Origin: G963675935 sp963675935
Lineage (GTDB): Bacteria; Planctomycetota; Planctomycetia; Pirellulales; Thermoguttaceae
Length of the DNA: 64,000 nt
Assembly: GCA_963675935.2 (NCBI GenBank)
Contig: CAXXPV010000003.1
Coordinates: forward strand, 620,001-684,000
Reading direction: 5' to 3'
The notes beneath the pieces were generated by a model that searched no databases, was not told the DNA's origin, and was given only the letters and a program-made list of their open reading frames with translations. A program made the translations under genes and the position numbers. Every line of letters starts with the position of its first letter. The first letter of the stretch is position 1. Below are positions 1 to 8,951 of this stretch, one piece after another.

Positions 1-1
1 A

Positions 2-1954
2 GTCACTCAAAAATGTCTGGAGGACATTATGAGCCGATTAAGCCGTTTTCACGCAAGGACGCCGCGATGGAGTTGGGCTTTTTTGGTGATTGCCGCCTTG
101 GTTTTGCCTGGGGGGACGATGGTGTTGGGGCAAAACGCCGAACCGTCGTCCACAAAGGACGCAAGGGCCGCGAAGGATGTTATAGCCGCCGCCGAGCGAA
201 CTCCGACATTGGCCGAAATCGCCAAGGCCAACGCGGCGGCTTGGAACGCGATCAAATCGGTGGATTTGGAATGCACGGCGACGGCCAATCGCATGATCGA
301 CGGCAAGACCGTTTTCGCCGAGACAACGAAATTCCGGTGGTCGAGATCGGGCAAGATGGAACGCTCGCGAAAGTATCCATCCGTCGCAACCATCAATCTT
401 TTGCCGGATGGCGCCGCGGCCGATACCTCGTCTCGCGACTTTTTTTGCGACGGGAAAACGGCCCGTTACTTCATGGGTTGGTCGTCAAACAACCAGGACA
501 AGGAGCGATTGACGTTTCAAAATCAGAAAAACTTGTGCGGTCAGATGGAACCAAAGCCCTTGCACTCCTTCGCGGCAAGAGACGATTTGGAACCGTTGCG
601 ATACCTGGAATTTTCGTATGGAAAGCATTCGCCGACGCTTGCCGACATCGTCGCCGCGTGGAAAGTGTCGGTCACGGGAAAACGGGTGAGCAAAACAGGC
701 GACACGCTTTGGCTTCTTCACGCCGAATATCCGCCAAAGGATGGCAAAGACCAACGGGCTGGCAGCTTCATCGACATCGAAGTCAACGCCGACAAGGGTT
801 TTTTGACGCAGAAGGCGACATTTTACGAAGCCAAGATTGCAATAAATTACATCAACTGCTCCCGCATGAATAGGTACTCGACGAAAGAAGTCGTCGAATA
901 TCAGGACTGCGGGCACGGCCTCTTTTTTCCAAAAAAGCTGGAGACTCGCATGTTGGGCGAGACGCTCAAGCCGGATTTCAAGAAGGGCGGCTACTGCTTT
1001 ACTACAATCGAGATAACAAAACTCTCGATCAACGAGCCGATGCCGGCCGATGCGTTCGACTTCCGCTTTCCCGAAAATCTCTTGGTGCATCAAGTGGTGC
1101 CGGGCAAGGAGGGCAGTAATTTCATCATTTGGGGCGCAAACGACAAGCCCGCCAAGGTGTTCTACTCCGTCCAGGAGTATAATCGATACGAGAATGCCCA
1201 AGGAATTGAGGTGCTTCGCCGCCGGGTCGAAAAGAATCTCGCCTCCAAGAAACCGGAAGAGGCGGCCGCTCGGGGTTTCTATTATATGCTAACACGGAAA
1301 TACGACGAGGCTATTGCGGCGTTTTCGGCCGCGATGGCCGCCGATCCCAAATCGGACGAGATCGTCTGCATGGTTCAGTATCGCTGCATGGCCTACCTGA
1401 TCCGCGAAAATTACGAAAAGACGATTGCCGACGCCACCGAAACGATGCGACTTACGGAACTACTGAGGGAAAGCGGCGATGAGCGGGCCATGTTTCTCGC
1501 TCGGGTGACGCTTATCAACTTCTTTCGCGCCATTGCCTATGCCCAGCGCGACGAGACGCTCGACAAAGCCGCGGCCGATCTGGCGGAGCTTCGCGCGGAG
1601 AGCCAAGGAACGTGTGGCGACGAAGAAGACATTACCCGCTGGACTGCGCTGCTCCATGCCACGATTCTCATCCGCCAGGGAAAAACAAAAACCCCGGACG
1701 AGGCGAAGCGAGTGTTGCAGGCGATCGAGTGCGGTTTCGGAGACGCCGACGCCCCCGCGCTCGCGGTCGTCTTTCTCAAAAAAAGCGCGCTGGCCAACGG
1801 CGATCCGGCCTACGCGGCAAAATTGCGTGAGGCAGCTAAGCGAGTGAAGGGGGAACCATGGACGCTGATTAGCGAAAGGATCGCCCCTGACATTGCCCCC
1901 GTCGTTCACAAGTGTTTGGTTCGACTCGTGCCGGAGATCGAAAAGAAGCCGTGA
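2..1954 (+). CDS. M56 (BlaR1-like) membrane protein, C-terminal part with TPR tail; 5' end outside window
   Basis: The reading frame is open from the first bases of the window. The ATG at 29 is probably internal, because the sequence around it matches the middle of the second M56 gene (near 4024-4160) almost base for base: a short stretch ending LEDIMSR, then a hydrophobic segment (WSWAFLVIAALVLPGG) that serves there as the last membrane anchor. After the anchor come about 350 residues of a secreted region with no family I recognise. A helical C-terminal region follows, with TPR-like repeats (YDEAIAAFSAAM, YEKTIADATETM, DKAAADLAEL). The C-terminus KCLVRLVPEIEKKP is identical to that of the second module. 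The peptidase domain itself should lie upstream of the window. The long carboxypeptidase-regulatory-like array of the second copy is absent here. Family and topology are inferred from the paralogue. Confidence 0.8.
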   Translation, partial: VTQKCLEDIMSRLSRFHARTPRWSWAFLVIAALVLPGGTMVLGQNAEPSSTKDARAAKDVIAAAERTPTLAEIAKANAAAWNAIKSVDLECTATANRMIDGKTVFAETTKFRWSRSGKMERSRKYPSVATINLLPDGAAADTSSRDFFCDGKTARYFMGWSSNNQDKERLTFQNQKNLCGQMEPKPLHSFAARDDLEPLRYLEFSYGKHSPTLADIVAAWKVSVTGKRVSKTGDTLWLLHAEYPPKDGKDQRAGSFIDIEVNADKGFLTQKATFYEAKIAINYINCSRMNRYSTKEVVEYQDCGHGLFFPKKLETRMLGETLKPDFKKGGYCFTTIEITKLSINEPMPADAFDFRFPENLLVHQVVPGKEGSNFIIWGANDKPAKVFYSVQEYNRYENAQGIEVLRRRVEKNLASKKPEEAAARGFYYMLTRKYDEAIAAFSAAMAADPKSDEIVCMVQYRCMAYLIRENYEKTIADATETMRLTELLRESGDERAMFLARVTLINFFRAIAYAQRDETLDKAAADLAELRAESQGTCGDEEDITRWTALLHATILIRQGKTKTPDEAKRVLQAIECGFGDADAPALAVVFLKKSALANGDPAYAAKLREAAKRVKGEPWTLISERIAPDIAPVVHKCLVRLVPEIEKKP

Positions 1955-2028
1955 AAACGGCACTTTATTGAACTGCATGTTGTACCGACAAGTTCCCGGC
2001 GGTAGAATTGTAGCCAACGCTGGAAAAA

Positions 2029-2057
2029 TTGGTTTGCCGGGCGAAGCAGGCTATAAT
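2029..2057 (+). promoter_or_regulatory. Putative sigma-70 promoter of the HTH gene
   Basis: TTGGTT at 2029-2034 and a perfect TATAAT at 2052-2057 are separated by 17 bp, 50 bp before the HTH gene start. A purine-rich AAAGGAAG follows at about 2062, in front of a tiny GTG reading frame. Confidence 0.5.
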
Positions 2058-2073
2058 TACGAAAGGAAGAAAC

Positions 2074-2097
2074 GTGCCGTACTACGACTTCCTTTGA
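2074..2097 (+). pseudogene. Seven-codon relic or leader (VPYYDFL)
   Basis: A GTG start behind AAAGGAAG encodes VPYYDFL and stops 9 bp before the HTH start. From memory, the HTH family encoded just downstream often follows a small gene that begins in a similar way, so this may be the stump of a deleted partner gene. It could equally be a leader peptide or chance. No other evidence is available in the window. Confidence 0.25.
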
Positions 2098-2106
2098 TAA
2101 ACTCCA

Positions 2107-2433
2107 ATGTCGCAAGAACGCCTATCCCCAGAGATGATCGAGCAATTGCGTCGAGACAGGGCGTCCATCGCCGGCGAATTGCCCGAATTGACCGAACGGC
2201 ATGATCTGATGATGGAGGCCCAGGCCGAGGACACGTTCAGCGGGCATCTGCGCCGGGCGGTTCATCACAGCGGCCGCTTGGTGCGCGAGGTCGCCGCCGA
2301 CGCCGGGATTTCCTCGCAAACGCTATGCGAATTTCTCGAAGGAACAAGAACATTGCGTTCCGACGTTTTGGACCGCTTGGCTCAAGCCGTGGACGCCGTC
2401 ATCGCGGTTGAACCGCGAGGGATGAGCAAATAG
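2107..2433 (+). CDS. XRE-like helix-turn-helix protein (antitoxin-like, orphan)
   Basis: A 108-residue soluble protein. The N-terminal half (about 1-35, MSQERLSPEMIEQLRRDRAS) is charged and helical. Residues about 45-95 form an XRE-type helix-turn-helix (GRLVREVAADAGISSQTLCEFLEGTRTLRSD): helix 2, turn GIS, recognition helix, then the usual LRSDVLDRLAQA helix. Its own promoter lies directly upstream, and it stands apart from the M56 gene by about 150 bp. Proteins of this length and layout are often antitoxins, but no toxin gene is present, only a 7-codon relic. The last 36 bp recur behind the second M56 module at 8952-8987, so the gene was apparently part of a duplicated block. The DNA-binding role is inferred from the fold; its target is unknown. 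Confidence 0.75.
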   Translation: MSQERLSPEMIEQLRRDRASIAGELPELTERHDLMMEAQAEDTFSGHLRRAVHHSGRLVREVAADAGISSQTLCEFLEGTRTLRSDVLDRLAQAVDAVIAVEPRGMSK

Positions 2434-2442
2434 CGTCTTCCA

Positions 2443-2516
2443 CGTAGAACGGAATTCATTCCGTTCCACCGTCTCCCGCGTTTCCCGCCGGCGAACGGAA
2501 TGAATTCCGTTCTACG
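2443..2516. repeat. Inverted repeat with 23-bp perfect arms (CGTAGAACGGAATTC family)
   Basis: Arms 2443-2465 and 2494-2516 are perfect reverse complements around a 28-bp GC-rich centre. Single arms of the same family occur near 12147-12170, 12958-12978 and 44009-44033. Here it sits between the HTH gene and the BlaI promoter and could also stop transcription. Confidence 0.8.
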
Positions 2517-2545
2517 TCCCGTCCAAAATATTCCAAAAATCGCCC

Positions 2546-2597
2546 TTGACAGAACTACAGTTGTACGTACACTCATAAGCACGTACACTTGTAGTTC
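2546..2597 (+). promoter_or_regulatory. BlaI promoter with overlapping operator
   Basis: TTGACA (2546-2551), a 16-bp spacer and TACACT (2568-2573) form a good promoter. It is overlapped by an inverted repeat of two 17-bp half-elements, 2552-2568 and 2581-2597, which differ at one central base. Each half carries TACA-x-TGTA, the core known for BlaI/MecI operators. The placement suggests that the downstream BlaI protein represses its own operon. Ribosome binding site AAGGAG lies at 2601-2606. Confidence 0.85.
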
Positions 2598-2615
2598 ATC
2601 AAGGAGACGAAAAAC

Positions 2616-3014
2616 ATGGCCCGGCGTCCGGCGCTCTCGAAGGCCGAAATGGAAGTCGTCCGAATCGCGTGGAACCTGGGCGAGGCGACCGTCCGCCAGG
2701 TGTTCGATGCCTTTCCCGCTAGCCGCAACATCGACTTCACCACCGTGCAGACGTATCTGCGGCGTCTGGAGACCAAGGGCTATCTCCGGGCGAAGCGGCA
2801 GGGCAGGGCCTTGGTCTATCGCCCTCGCGTTCGGCCCGACGACGTGATCCGCGACACCGTCGGCGAACTGATCAATCGGCTGTTCGACGGCCAAACCGTT
2901 CCGCTGCTGCACCACCTGATTTGCGACCGCTCGATGGGCAAGGAAGATATTCGTCAATTACGCGAAATGATCGACCAGTTGGAGGATCGCGGCCATGACG
3001 ATTCCAACGATTGA
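2616..3014 (+). CDS. BlaI/MecI/CopY-family transcriptional repressor
   Basis: A 132-residue protein with the full BlaI layout. The winged helix covers residues about 8-75 (LSKAEMEVVRIAWNLGEATV, then FTTVQTYLRRLETKGYL) and the C-terminal dimerisation helices about 80-132. In the bla/mec systems this repressor is inactivated when a BlaR1-type M56 receptor senses a signal. Here the M56 gene starts inside the last codons of blaI (20-bp overlap), so the two are translationally coupled. The operator in front fits autorepression. What is sensed is unknown. Planctomycetes carry many BlaI-M56 pairs unrelated to beta-lactams, and no beta-lactamase is nearby. Confidence 0.93.
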   Translation: MARRPALSKAEMEVVRIAWNLGEATVRQVFDAFPASRNIDFTTVQTYLRRLETKGYLRAKRQGRALVYRPRVRPDDVIRDTVGELINRLFDGQTVPLLHHLICDRSMGKEDIRQLREMIDQLEDRGHDDSND

Positions 3015-6000
3015 CTGGGCCGGCTTGGCCTGCTCGCAAATTTGGCAAGTGACCGCGTTGGCGGTTATCGCGGGCAGCGTCGCTCGGCTTGTCGGCCGAC
3101 GCCGGCCGCATCTGGCCTACGTGCTGTGGATGCTCGTCATCCTGAAATGTCTGACCCCTCCGCTTTGGAGCAGTCCGACGGGCGTTTTTAGCTGGGCACA
3201 AGCTCGCACGGCCGCGCCGACCGCTGACGTGTCAGAAATCATGCCTTCGCAAACATTCGTCGAAACGCCGCTTGCCGAACCGTCGCGGCAGGACATCGTA
3301 AAACTGCCGGAATTTGGCGATGGTTTTCGCCGTCATCTTCCGAACGATGCGGCGGAACCAATGATAATGATTCCCGCGCCGGCGGTCGAACAGCCGCGAT
3401 GGTCATGGACGGCCTATGCGAGCGACCATTGGCCGATGATTCTTGCCGGCGTCTGGCTTTTGGGATTGTTCGTTCTGGCCGTGTTGTTTGTGTGGAAATG
3501 GCTGGGCTATCGGCGCATTGTCCGGCGGCTATCGGTTCCGGCCGATGCGGCCATCGAATCGCTGGCCGCTCAGATTGGCCGGCAGTTGGGCCTGCGGCGG
3601 CCGATTCGCGTGCGGATCACCACAGCGCCGATTGGCCCGGCGGTTTTCGGCTGGCTGCGGCCGGTGGTGTTGTTGCCCGAGTCTCTCGTAGCAGGCGCAC
3701 TCCGTGTGCCGCCGCCCGATCCCGCACACGGAGTGTGCGGACTACCGATCGAGCCGATCCTTGCCCACGAAATCGTGCATATCCGCCGGGGCGACCATCA
3801 TTGGGGCCTTTTGCAGTTAGCGGCCGAGGCGCTTTGGTGGTTTCATCCGCTGGTATGGTGGGCGAATCGCGAGTTGTGCCGGGCGCGGGAGCGTTGTTGC
3901 GACGAGGAGGTCGTGGCCGGTGTGCGATGCCGACCGGCGGCCTACGCCCGATGTTTGCTCGACGTGTTGGAGTTGGAGCGGAACTGGCGGCCGATGTTGT
4001 CGGTTCCGGGTGTTCGGTCGAAGGAAGTCACTCAAAAACGTCTGGAGGACATTATGAGCCGATCGAATCGTTTTCACGCAAGGACGCCGCGATGGAGTTG
4101 GGCTTTTTTGGCGATTGCCGCCGCCTTGGTTTTGCCGGGCGGGGCAATGGTGCTGGGCCAAAACGGCCAGAACGAAACAGCTACGTTAAAAGAGCAAGAG
4201 CCAAAAGAGCAAGAGCCAAAAGAGCAAGAGCCAAAAGAGCAAGAGAAAGATAAGCCGAATCGGGAAAATACGCAGGCGGCCACTGGCCCGCGTTATTCTA
4301 CGCCATCTCCAGAATCGCCAGACCCGCAAAGAGTCAAGGCGAATCAAGAATACCTGCTGCTTCCGGCTGAAGTTCCCGTCACGGTTTTGGTGGTGAATGC
4401 CGAGGGTCGCCCGGTGAAAGATGCTGAGGTGTTGGCGTGGAATCGGGCCGACGAGATCGAATACCATCCATTTCACACCGATGAGCGCGGCCACGCGACG
4501 ATTCCGTGGGACAAAACCGCCTTGGACCGTGTTTTTTGTCTGTTCGCTCGCCACGGAGATAATCTTGGCTGGCACGGTTCTCAGCCAGGGCCGGACATTG
4601 CCGTGGAAACGATCAAAAAACCGATCAAAATGACCTTGTTTCCTCGTAGTCGAACCATCGAGGGCGTTTGCGTCGATGCGAAGGTCCAACCGGTTGCCGG
4701 GGCTTTCGTCTATGTCGATGGAATCGTCAATGACGCGAACGGCGGGCTGCTCACGTATATTGCTGAAAAACGGCTCGGCAGTGTTGTCTCCGATGCACAA
4801 GGCCGCTACTCGATCAAAGTGCCAGAGTGTAAGGGATTTCGACTGATTGCCAAGCATCCCAAGTTTGTCGTGGTGGAACATTCCTCCGACCCGAATAGCA
4901 AGCCGGGACGACTTGTTTTGAGCGAGCCGGCTGGCACGATTCAAGGGCAAGTCGTCAATGCGGCGACGGGCAAGCCGATTCGTGGAGCGATTATCCATGT
5001 ACTAATACGCAAGGAGCGTGAACCTGGAGAAACTACCTTCCGCTTGGCGGTGGCGGTGTCGGACGAAAACGGCCGATATAGGCTTCAATGCGTGGTCCCC
5101 GGTATCTGGAACGTGGTACTCCTGGGCGTTCCTGGCAATCGTGAGTTAACCGCCGCCGCAGTGGAGGGCGTGGAAGTGAAGGCCGGCGAACCGGCTGCCG
5201 CCGATTTTCGCGTCGTGAAAGGACGGCGGCTTAGCGGACGGGTGATCGACGCCGTTAAGAACGTGCCCCTAGCCGGTGTTTCGGTAGGCTATTACGGCGC
5301 TGCCCGGCCTCGATCGGGCGCGGCTTGTTTGACGGTCAATACGGACGCCAATGGGCAATTCGAGTTCTATGTGCCGCCGGGAGAAAGTTTCGTCTATGTA
5401 GCCGACAGTTTCAAGAGCAAGCGGTCATCAATGATGCTGATGGTCGAGCCTGACAAGAACCCGGCTCCCATCGTCTTTAAGGGCGTATTAACGGATCCGC
5501 TCCGCACCGTCGAAAATCAATCGAGCCAATATCCCGTCACGAAAGAGGCAGAGGAAGAGGAAAAAATCACATTGCCGGAAAGGGACAAGCTGGCATATAC
5601 GCTATGCGGCACGTTTCACACATTCGACGGAAAGCCCGTGCATTTGGCTCGAATTTTGGTGCGATCGATTGACGGCAAGTCCGGCTGGTCGCCGTCTTTA
5701 TTGCATTCCGGCAATGAGTTTCAGATATATCTGGGGAAGAGCCTTTATCTCGATGGCAAAGGCGGCCGAGACCTTGAAAAGGAAAGGCTGGCCAATAGGG
5801 ACAGAATCGGAAAGCCTGGTTGTCTTCTTGTCGAAGTCCCCGGTTATGCCCGGCCGAAGCCGGTCGAGTTTACCTTTGAGAAGGACATCAAGCCGGTTGT
5901 CGTGAATTTGGAACGGCCGACGTTTGTTGCGGTTCGCGGTCGGGCGATTGACGAGAAGGGCAATCCGGCGGTCGACGCGAACGTGGCGGTGTCGCTCAGC

Positions 6001-8328
6001 ACCGTCGGCGATGCGACAGAAGAGCCTTGGGGGCCTGAATATCTCACCGGCCCGGATGGCCGATTCGAGCTGAAGCACGTTTACGTGGGTTGCCGATTTG
6101 CCGTTTGCATCGAGAAAGGCAACCAACTCGCAACGACATCGCCCCTGACGCTGAAAGACGATGCAGCGGTCGATCTTGGCGATGTGCAGCTTCGTGCGGC
6201 CAAGGACGTTTCCGTCGCCGCGCCAACGCTCGTTCTAGGAAAACAACCGCGCAGGAGGATATCCGCCGTGACTGGACCTCACACCGTCGTGGCCGGGCAA
6301 ATCGTCGATGCCGCAGGCAAGGGCATTCCAGCGGCGAGAGTCGCCTTTGTAGGTCGTTTGCGTCACTTATCGGCCGAGAGTCTAAGCCTCTTACGCGGTG
6401 AACTGACCCTGCTTGGAGCGACGACCGCCGACACCGACGGCCGGTTTGAATGGCCGCTGCCAAAACTCTCGTCGTCCGCTTTCCTCGACGCCCATCTTGT
6501 CGCCAAGGCCGACGGACACAATCTCGGTCTGCAATCGATCGACCTGGATGTCGAACGGCCGCGGATTGTACTCGCACTTGCCAAGGAGACGGCTATTCAC
6601 GGCCGGGTTGTCGACGCCGATGGCAAGCCGGCCGCAGGCGTCAAGGTGCATGTGACGTGCATCGGCAAGTCTTTGCCGGGTGATGATTTCGACAGCATTC
6701 AGTGTTGCCTGCCGCCGCTGCGTCTGCCGTTGTGGCCCCGATCGGCTACGACCGACGGCGAAGGGCGATTTACGCTCCGCGGCGTAGACCGTAGCGGATT
6801 ATTGAACGTGCAGGTGCGCGATGATCGGTTCGCCATCGACTGGATTCGCCTTGGAAAGGCCGGTGAAAAAGACGCCCATGTCTCGGAGAGTCCGTCAGGC
6901 GAGGTGACAATTGCGCCGCCACCGGCGCGGATTTATGAGGGCGCGATCACCTATGAGGATACGCATCGGCCAGCCGCCAACGCCCGGGTGGAAATCGGCT
7001 CGACGGAGGAATTTCCCAGCCGGTGCATTATGAACATGGCGGGCCGAACCGACGCGGCCGGCCGCTTCCGTTTGAATCCAAATTCCGGCAAAATCTTTTT
7101 CCTTACGGTTTATCCGCCCGACGGCGAGCCGTATTTGATCTACGAGAAACGCATTGATCTCGCCGACGGCCAACAGCCGCCGAAAATCGAAATCGCCCTG
7201 CCGCGCGGCGTTTTGCTGCGAGGCAAGATAACCGAAAAGGCGTCGGGCAGTCCGGTCGCCGGCGCGGGCGTTAAATATGAAGAACTCTCGCGTCCGTACT
7301 ATCGCCCCGACCGCACGATTCCAGATTATACGCCCCGCGACGTACGCGGCGTCAGTCGGGCCGACGGCACATACCAAATCGCCGTTCCACCGGGCAGCGG
7401 CGTGTTGTTCGTTCAGGGGCCGCACAACGATTACATCCGTCAGACGATCAACACATGGGACTTCAACAAGAAAGCGACCTGGGCGCAAAGGCACTATGCC
7501 GCCGCCTATGCTTCGCTCGACTTGAAGCCTGACCAGAAATCGGCCGAGCAAAACATCGCCATCCGGCGCGGCGCGACCGTGCGCGGCCGCATTGTCGGGC
7601 CGGACAATCAGCCGGCCGGCGACGTGCGGATTCTCTCGCGGCACTTTATCAGCGTCGGTGAAGATACCTGGGGGCATGGCGGCGGAAGCGTCCGTGTGAA
7701 AAACGGGCAGTTCGAGTTGCACGGACTGGACCCCGACGTCGCCACGCCGTTCTATTTCCTCGATCCGAAGAACGAAACCGGGGCGACCGTCGAAATTTCC
7801 GGTCGCTCGGCCGACGCCGGGCCGCTGGTGGTGCATTTGCAGCCATGCGGTCGGGCCGTTGCCAGATTCGTGACGCCCGAGGGGAAACCGAAAGCGAAGT
7901 ACGATCCTCTCTTGCTGATTCTCGCTTCACCAGGTCCGTCATTCACCAATGACACCATTAAAAAGAAAGCGATCCCAGCGGACCAGGACTTCGTCAGCAA
8001 CTTCGACCGCGAGCATTATTGGGATAAGCCGCACACCGACGACAAAGGGCGTTGCACGTTTCCCGCGTTGATCCCGGGAGCGACATATCGCCTCCCCGTT
8101 TCCAACGAGATCGGCCAGTTTATGATGGAGAAGGATTTTACGGTGAAATCCGGCGAGACGCTGCAACTGCCGGATATTGCTGTTCCTGATAAGTCGGACA
8201 CTGCTGACGACAAGTCGGCCCAAGAGTTCGAGCAGCATCGCCAACGGGTCGAAAAGAATCTCGCCTCGAAGAACCCCTCCGACGTGGGCGAACGGGGCTG
8301 CTATTACATGCAAAACAGGGAAGTATAA
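2995..8328 (+). CDS. Giant M56 (BlaR1-like) membrane peptidase with carboxypeptidase-regulatory-like array, frameshifted at its end
   Basis: 1777 residues as read. Three membrane helices lie at about 15-35, 40-60 and 143-167. The M56 zinc site is HEIVH at 258-262, with CDEEV shortly after WWFHPLVWW. A last membrane segment (about 360-380) is followed by four KEQEP repeats and more than 1200 residues of beta-sandwich repeats of the carboxypeptidase-regulatory/CnaB-like kind (recurrent GRVVDADGKPAAGV and TDAAGRF-type motifs), presumably outside the cell. It overlaps blaI by 20 bp and should be its receptor/antirepressor partner. A palindromic element (3688-3745) encodes about 19 residues just before HEIVH. 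The frame stops at 8326-8328 because of a probable one-base gain in the A-run 8312-8315; the lost TPR tail continues in another frame. The ligand is unknown. Confidence 0.85.
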   Translation: MTIPTIDWAGLACSQIWQVTALAVIAGSVARLVGRRRPHLAYVLWMLVILKCLTPPLWSSPTGVFSWAQARTAAPTADVSEIMPSQTFVETPLAEPSRQDIVKLPEFGDGFRRHLPNDAAEPMIMIPAPAVEQPRWSWTAYASDHWPMILAGVWLLGLFVLAVLFVWKWLGYRRIVRRLSVPADAAIESLAAQIGRQLGLRRPIRVRITTAPIGPAVFGWLRPVVLLPESLVAGALRVPPPDPAHGVCGLPIEPILAHEIVHIRRGDHHWGLLQLAAEALWWFHPLVWWANRELCRARERCCDEEVVAGVRCRPAAYARCLLDVLELERNWRPMLSVPGVRSKEVTQKRLEDIMSRSNRFHARTPRWSWAFLAIAAALVLPGGAMVLGQNGQNETATLKEQEPKEQEPKEQEPKEQEKDKPNRENTQAATGPRYSTPSPESPDPQRVKANQEYLLLPAEVPVTVLVVNAEGRPVKDAEVLAWNRADEIEYHPFHTDERGHATIPWDKTALDRVFCLFARHGDNLGWHGSQPGPDIAVETIKKPIKMTLFPRSRTIEGVCVDAKVQPVAGAFVYVDGIVNDANGGLLTYIAEKRLGSVVSDAQGRYSIKVPECKGFRLIAKHPKFVVVEHSSDPNSKPGRLVLSEPAGTIQGQVVNAATGKPIRGAIIHVLIRKEREPGETTFRLAVAVSDENGRYRLQCVVPGIWNVVLLGVPGNRELTAAAVEGVEVKAGEPAAADFRVVKGRRLSGRVIDAVKNVPLAGVSVGYYGAARPRSGAACLTVNTDANGQFEFYVPPGESFVYVADSFKSKRSSMMLMVEPDKNPAPIVFKGVLTDPLRTVENQSSQYPVTKEAEEEEKITLPERDKLAYTLCGTFHTFDGKPVHLARILVRSIDGKSGWSPSLLHSGNEFQIYLGKSLYLDGKGGRDLEKERLANRDRIGKPGCLLVEVPGYARPKPVEFTFEKDIKPVVVNLERPTFVAVRGRAIDEKGNPAVDANVAVSLSTVGDATEEPWGPEYLTGPDGRFELKHVYVGCRFAVCIEKGNQLATTSPLTLKDDAAVDLGDVQLRAAKDVSVAAPTLVLGKQPRRRISAVTGPHTVVAGQIVDAAGKGIPAARVAFVGRLRHLSAESLSLLRGELTLLGATTADTDGRFEWPLPKLSSSAFLDAHLVAKADGHNLGLQSIDLDVERPRIVLALAKETAIHGRVVDADGKPAAGVKVHVTCIGKSLPGDDFDSIQCCLPPLRLPLWPRSATTDGEGRFTLRGVDRSGLLNVQVRDDRFAIDWIRLGKAGEKDAHVSESPSGEVTIAPPPARIYEGAITYEDTHRPAANARVEIGSTEEFPSRCIMNMAGRTDAAGRFRLNPNSGKIFFLTVYPPDGEPYLIYEKRIDLADGQQPPKIEIALPRGVLLRGKITEKASGSPVAGAGVKYEELSRPYYRPDRTIPDYTPRDVRGVSRADGTYQIAVPPGSGVLFVQGPHNDYIRQTINTWDFNKKATWAQRHYAAAYASLDLKPDQKSAEQNIAIRRGATVRGRIVGPDNQPAGDVRILSRHFISVGEDTWGHGGGSVRVKNGQFELHGLDPDVATPFYFLDPKNETGATVEISGRSADAGPLVVHLQPCGRAVARFVTPEGKPKAKYDPLLLILASPGPSFTNDTIKKKAIPADQDFVSNFDREHYWDKPHTDDKGRCTFPALIPGATYRLPVSNEIGQFMMEKDFTVKSGETLQLPDIAVPDKSDTADDKSAQEFEQHRQRVEKNLASKNPSDVGERGCYYMQNREV
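3688..3745. repeat. Palindromic element inside the M56 coding sequence (GTAGCAGGC family)
   Basis: A 58-bp imperfect hairpin that starts GTAGCAGGC and has arms around GCACTCCGTGTGC and GCACACGGAGTGTGC. The same family occurs at 12787-12815 and 27019-27103, with a half copy near 30300-30317. The element is read in frame as about 19 residues between the LLPES strand and the catalytic HEIVH. Confidence 0.85.
4188..4247 (+). repeat. 15-bp tandem repeat coding KEQEP x4
   Basis: Four in-frame copies of a 15-bp unit right after the last membrane segment of the M56 protein. The last copy diverges. It gives a charged flexible stalk and is absent from the first M56 copy at the window start. Confidence 0.9.
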
Positions 8329-8941
8329 CGAGGCCATTGCGGCGTTTTCGGCGATTATCACGGATGCTCCAAAAACAAAAGAAGCCGACATCGCGATGAG
8401 CTATCGGTGTGTGGCTTACGTCCTCACCGAGGACTACGAAAAAGCGATTGCCGACGCCACCGAGGCCATGCGTCGCACGGATACAAGGAACAGTGGCGAC
8501 GAAACCGTCAATGCCGTCGTTTTCTTCCGGGCCATCGCCTACGCCCAGCGAGACGATACGTTGGACAAGGCGGCGGCCGATCTGACAAGAATCCTGTCGG
8601 CAGGACCGGGGATGGCGCAAGGCTGCGACGACGAAGATGCGAAATGGGCCGGTTCGATTCGCTCCGCGATTCTCATCCGCCAAGGCAAGACCAAGACGCC
8701 GGACGACATGAAAAAAATCATGCAAGGCATCAACTACGCCCCCGACTATCCCGACGGGCTGGCGCTCATGGCCGTCTTTCTTGGAAAGGACAATCCCGAT
8801 GCGGCCAAGCTCCGCGAGGCGGCAAAAAAGGCGAAAGCGAAGCCGTCAGCGTTGTTCGGCGACACCATTGACGCGGACATCGCCGCTGCCGTTCATAAGT
8901 GTTTGGTTCGACTTGTGCCGGAGATCGAAAAGAAGCCATAG
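8315..8941 (+). pseudogene. Displaced C-terminal TPR region of the second M56 protein
   Basis: Directly after the frameshift this frame encodes TGKYNEAIAAFSAIITDAP and continues with TPR-like helices to KCLVRLVPEIEKKP. It matches the tail of the first M56 protein residue by residue. In the first copy the equivalent codons run through without a break, so the second copy has lost its frame by one base in the run of four A at 8312-8315. No ribosome binding site or plausible start was seen for independent translation. Sequencing error, true mutation or ribosomal slippage cannot be told apart here; the short A-run makes programmed slippage unlikely. Confidence 0.8.
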
Positions 8942-8951
8942 TTCAGTTGCT

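Noticed and set aside
5698..6126. Long open frames on the minus strand inside the giant M56 gene
   Set aside because: They are antisense shadows in GC-rich coding DNA; the plus-strand frame has clear repeated domain motifs.
8312..8315. Programmed ribosomal frameshift at the A-run of the M56 gene
   Set aside because: The run is only four A and no stimulating structure was noticed; the paralogue reads through, so a simple indel is more likely.
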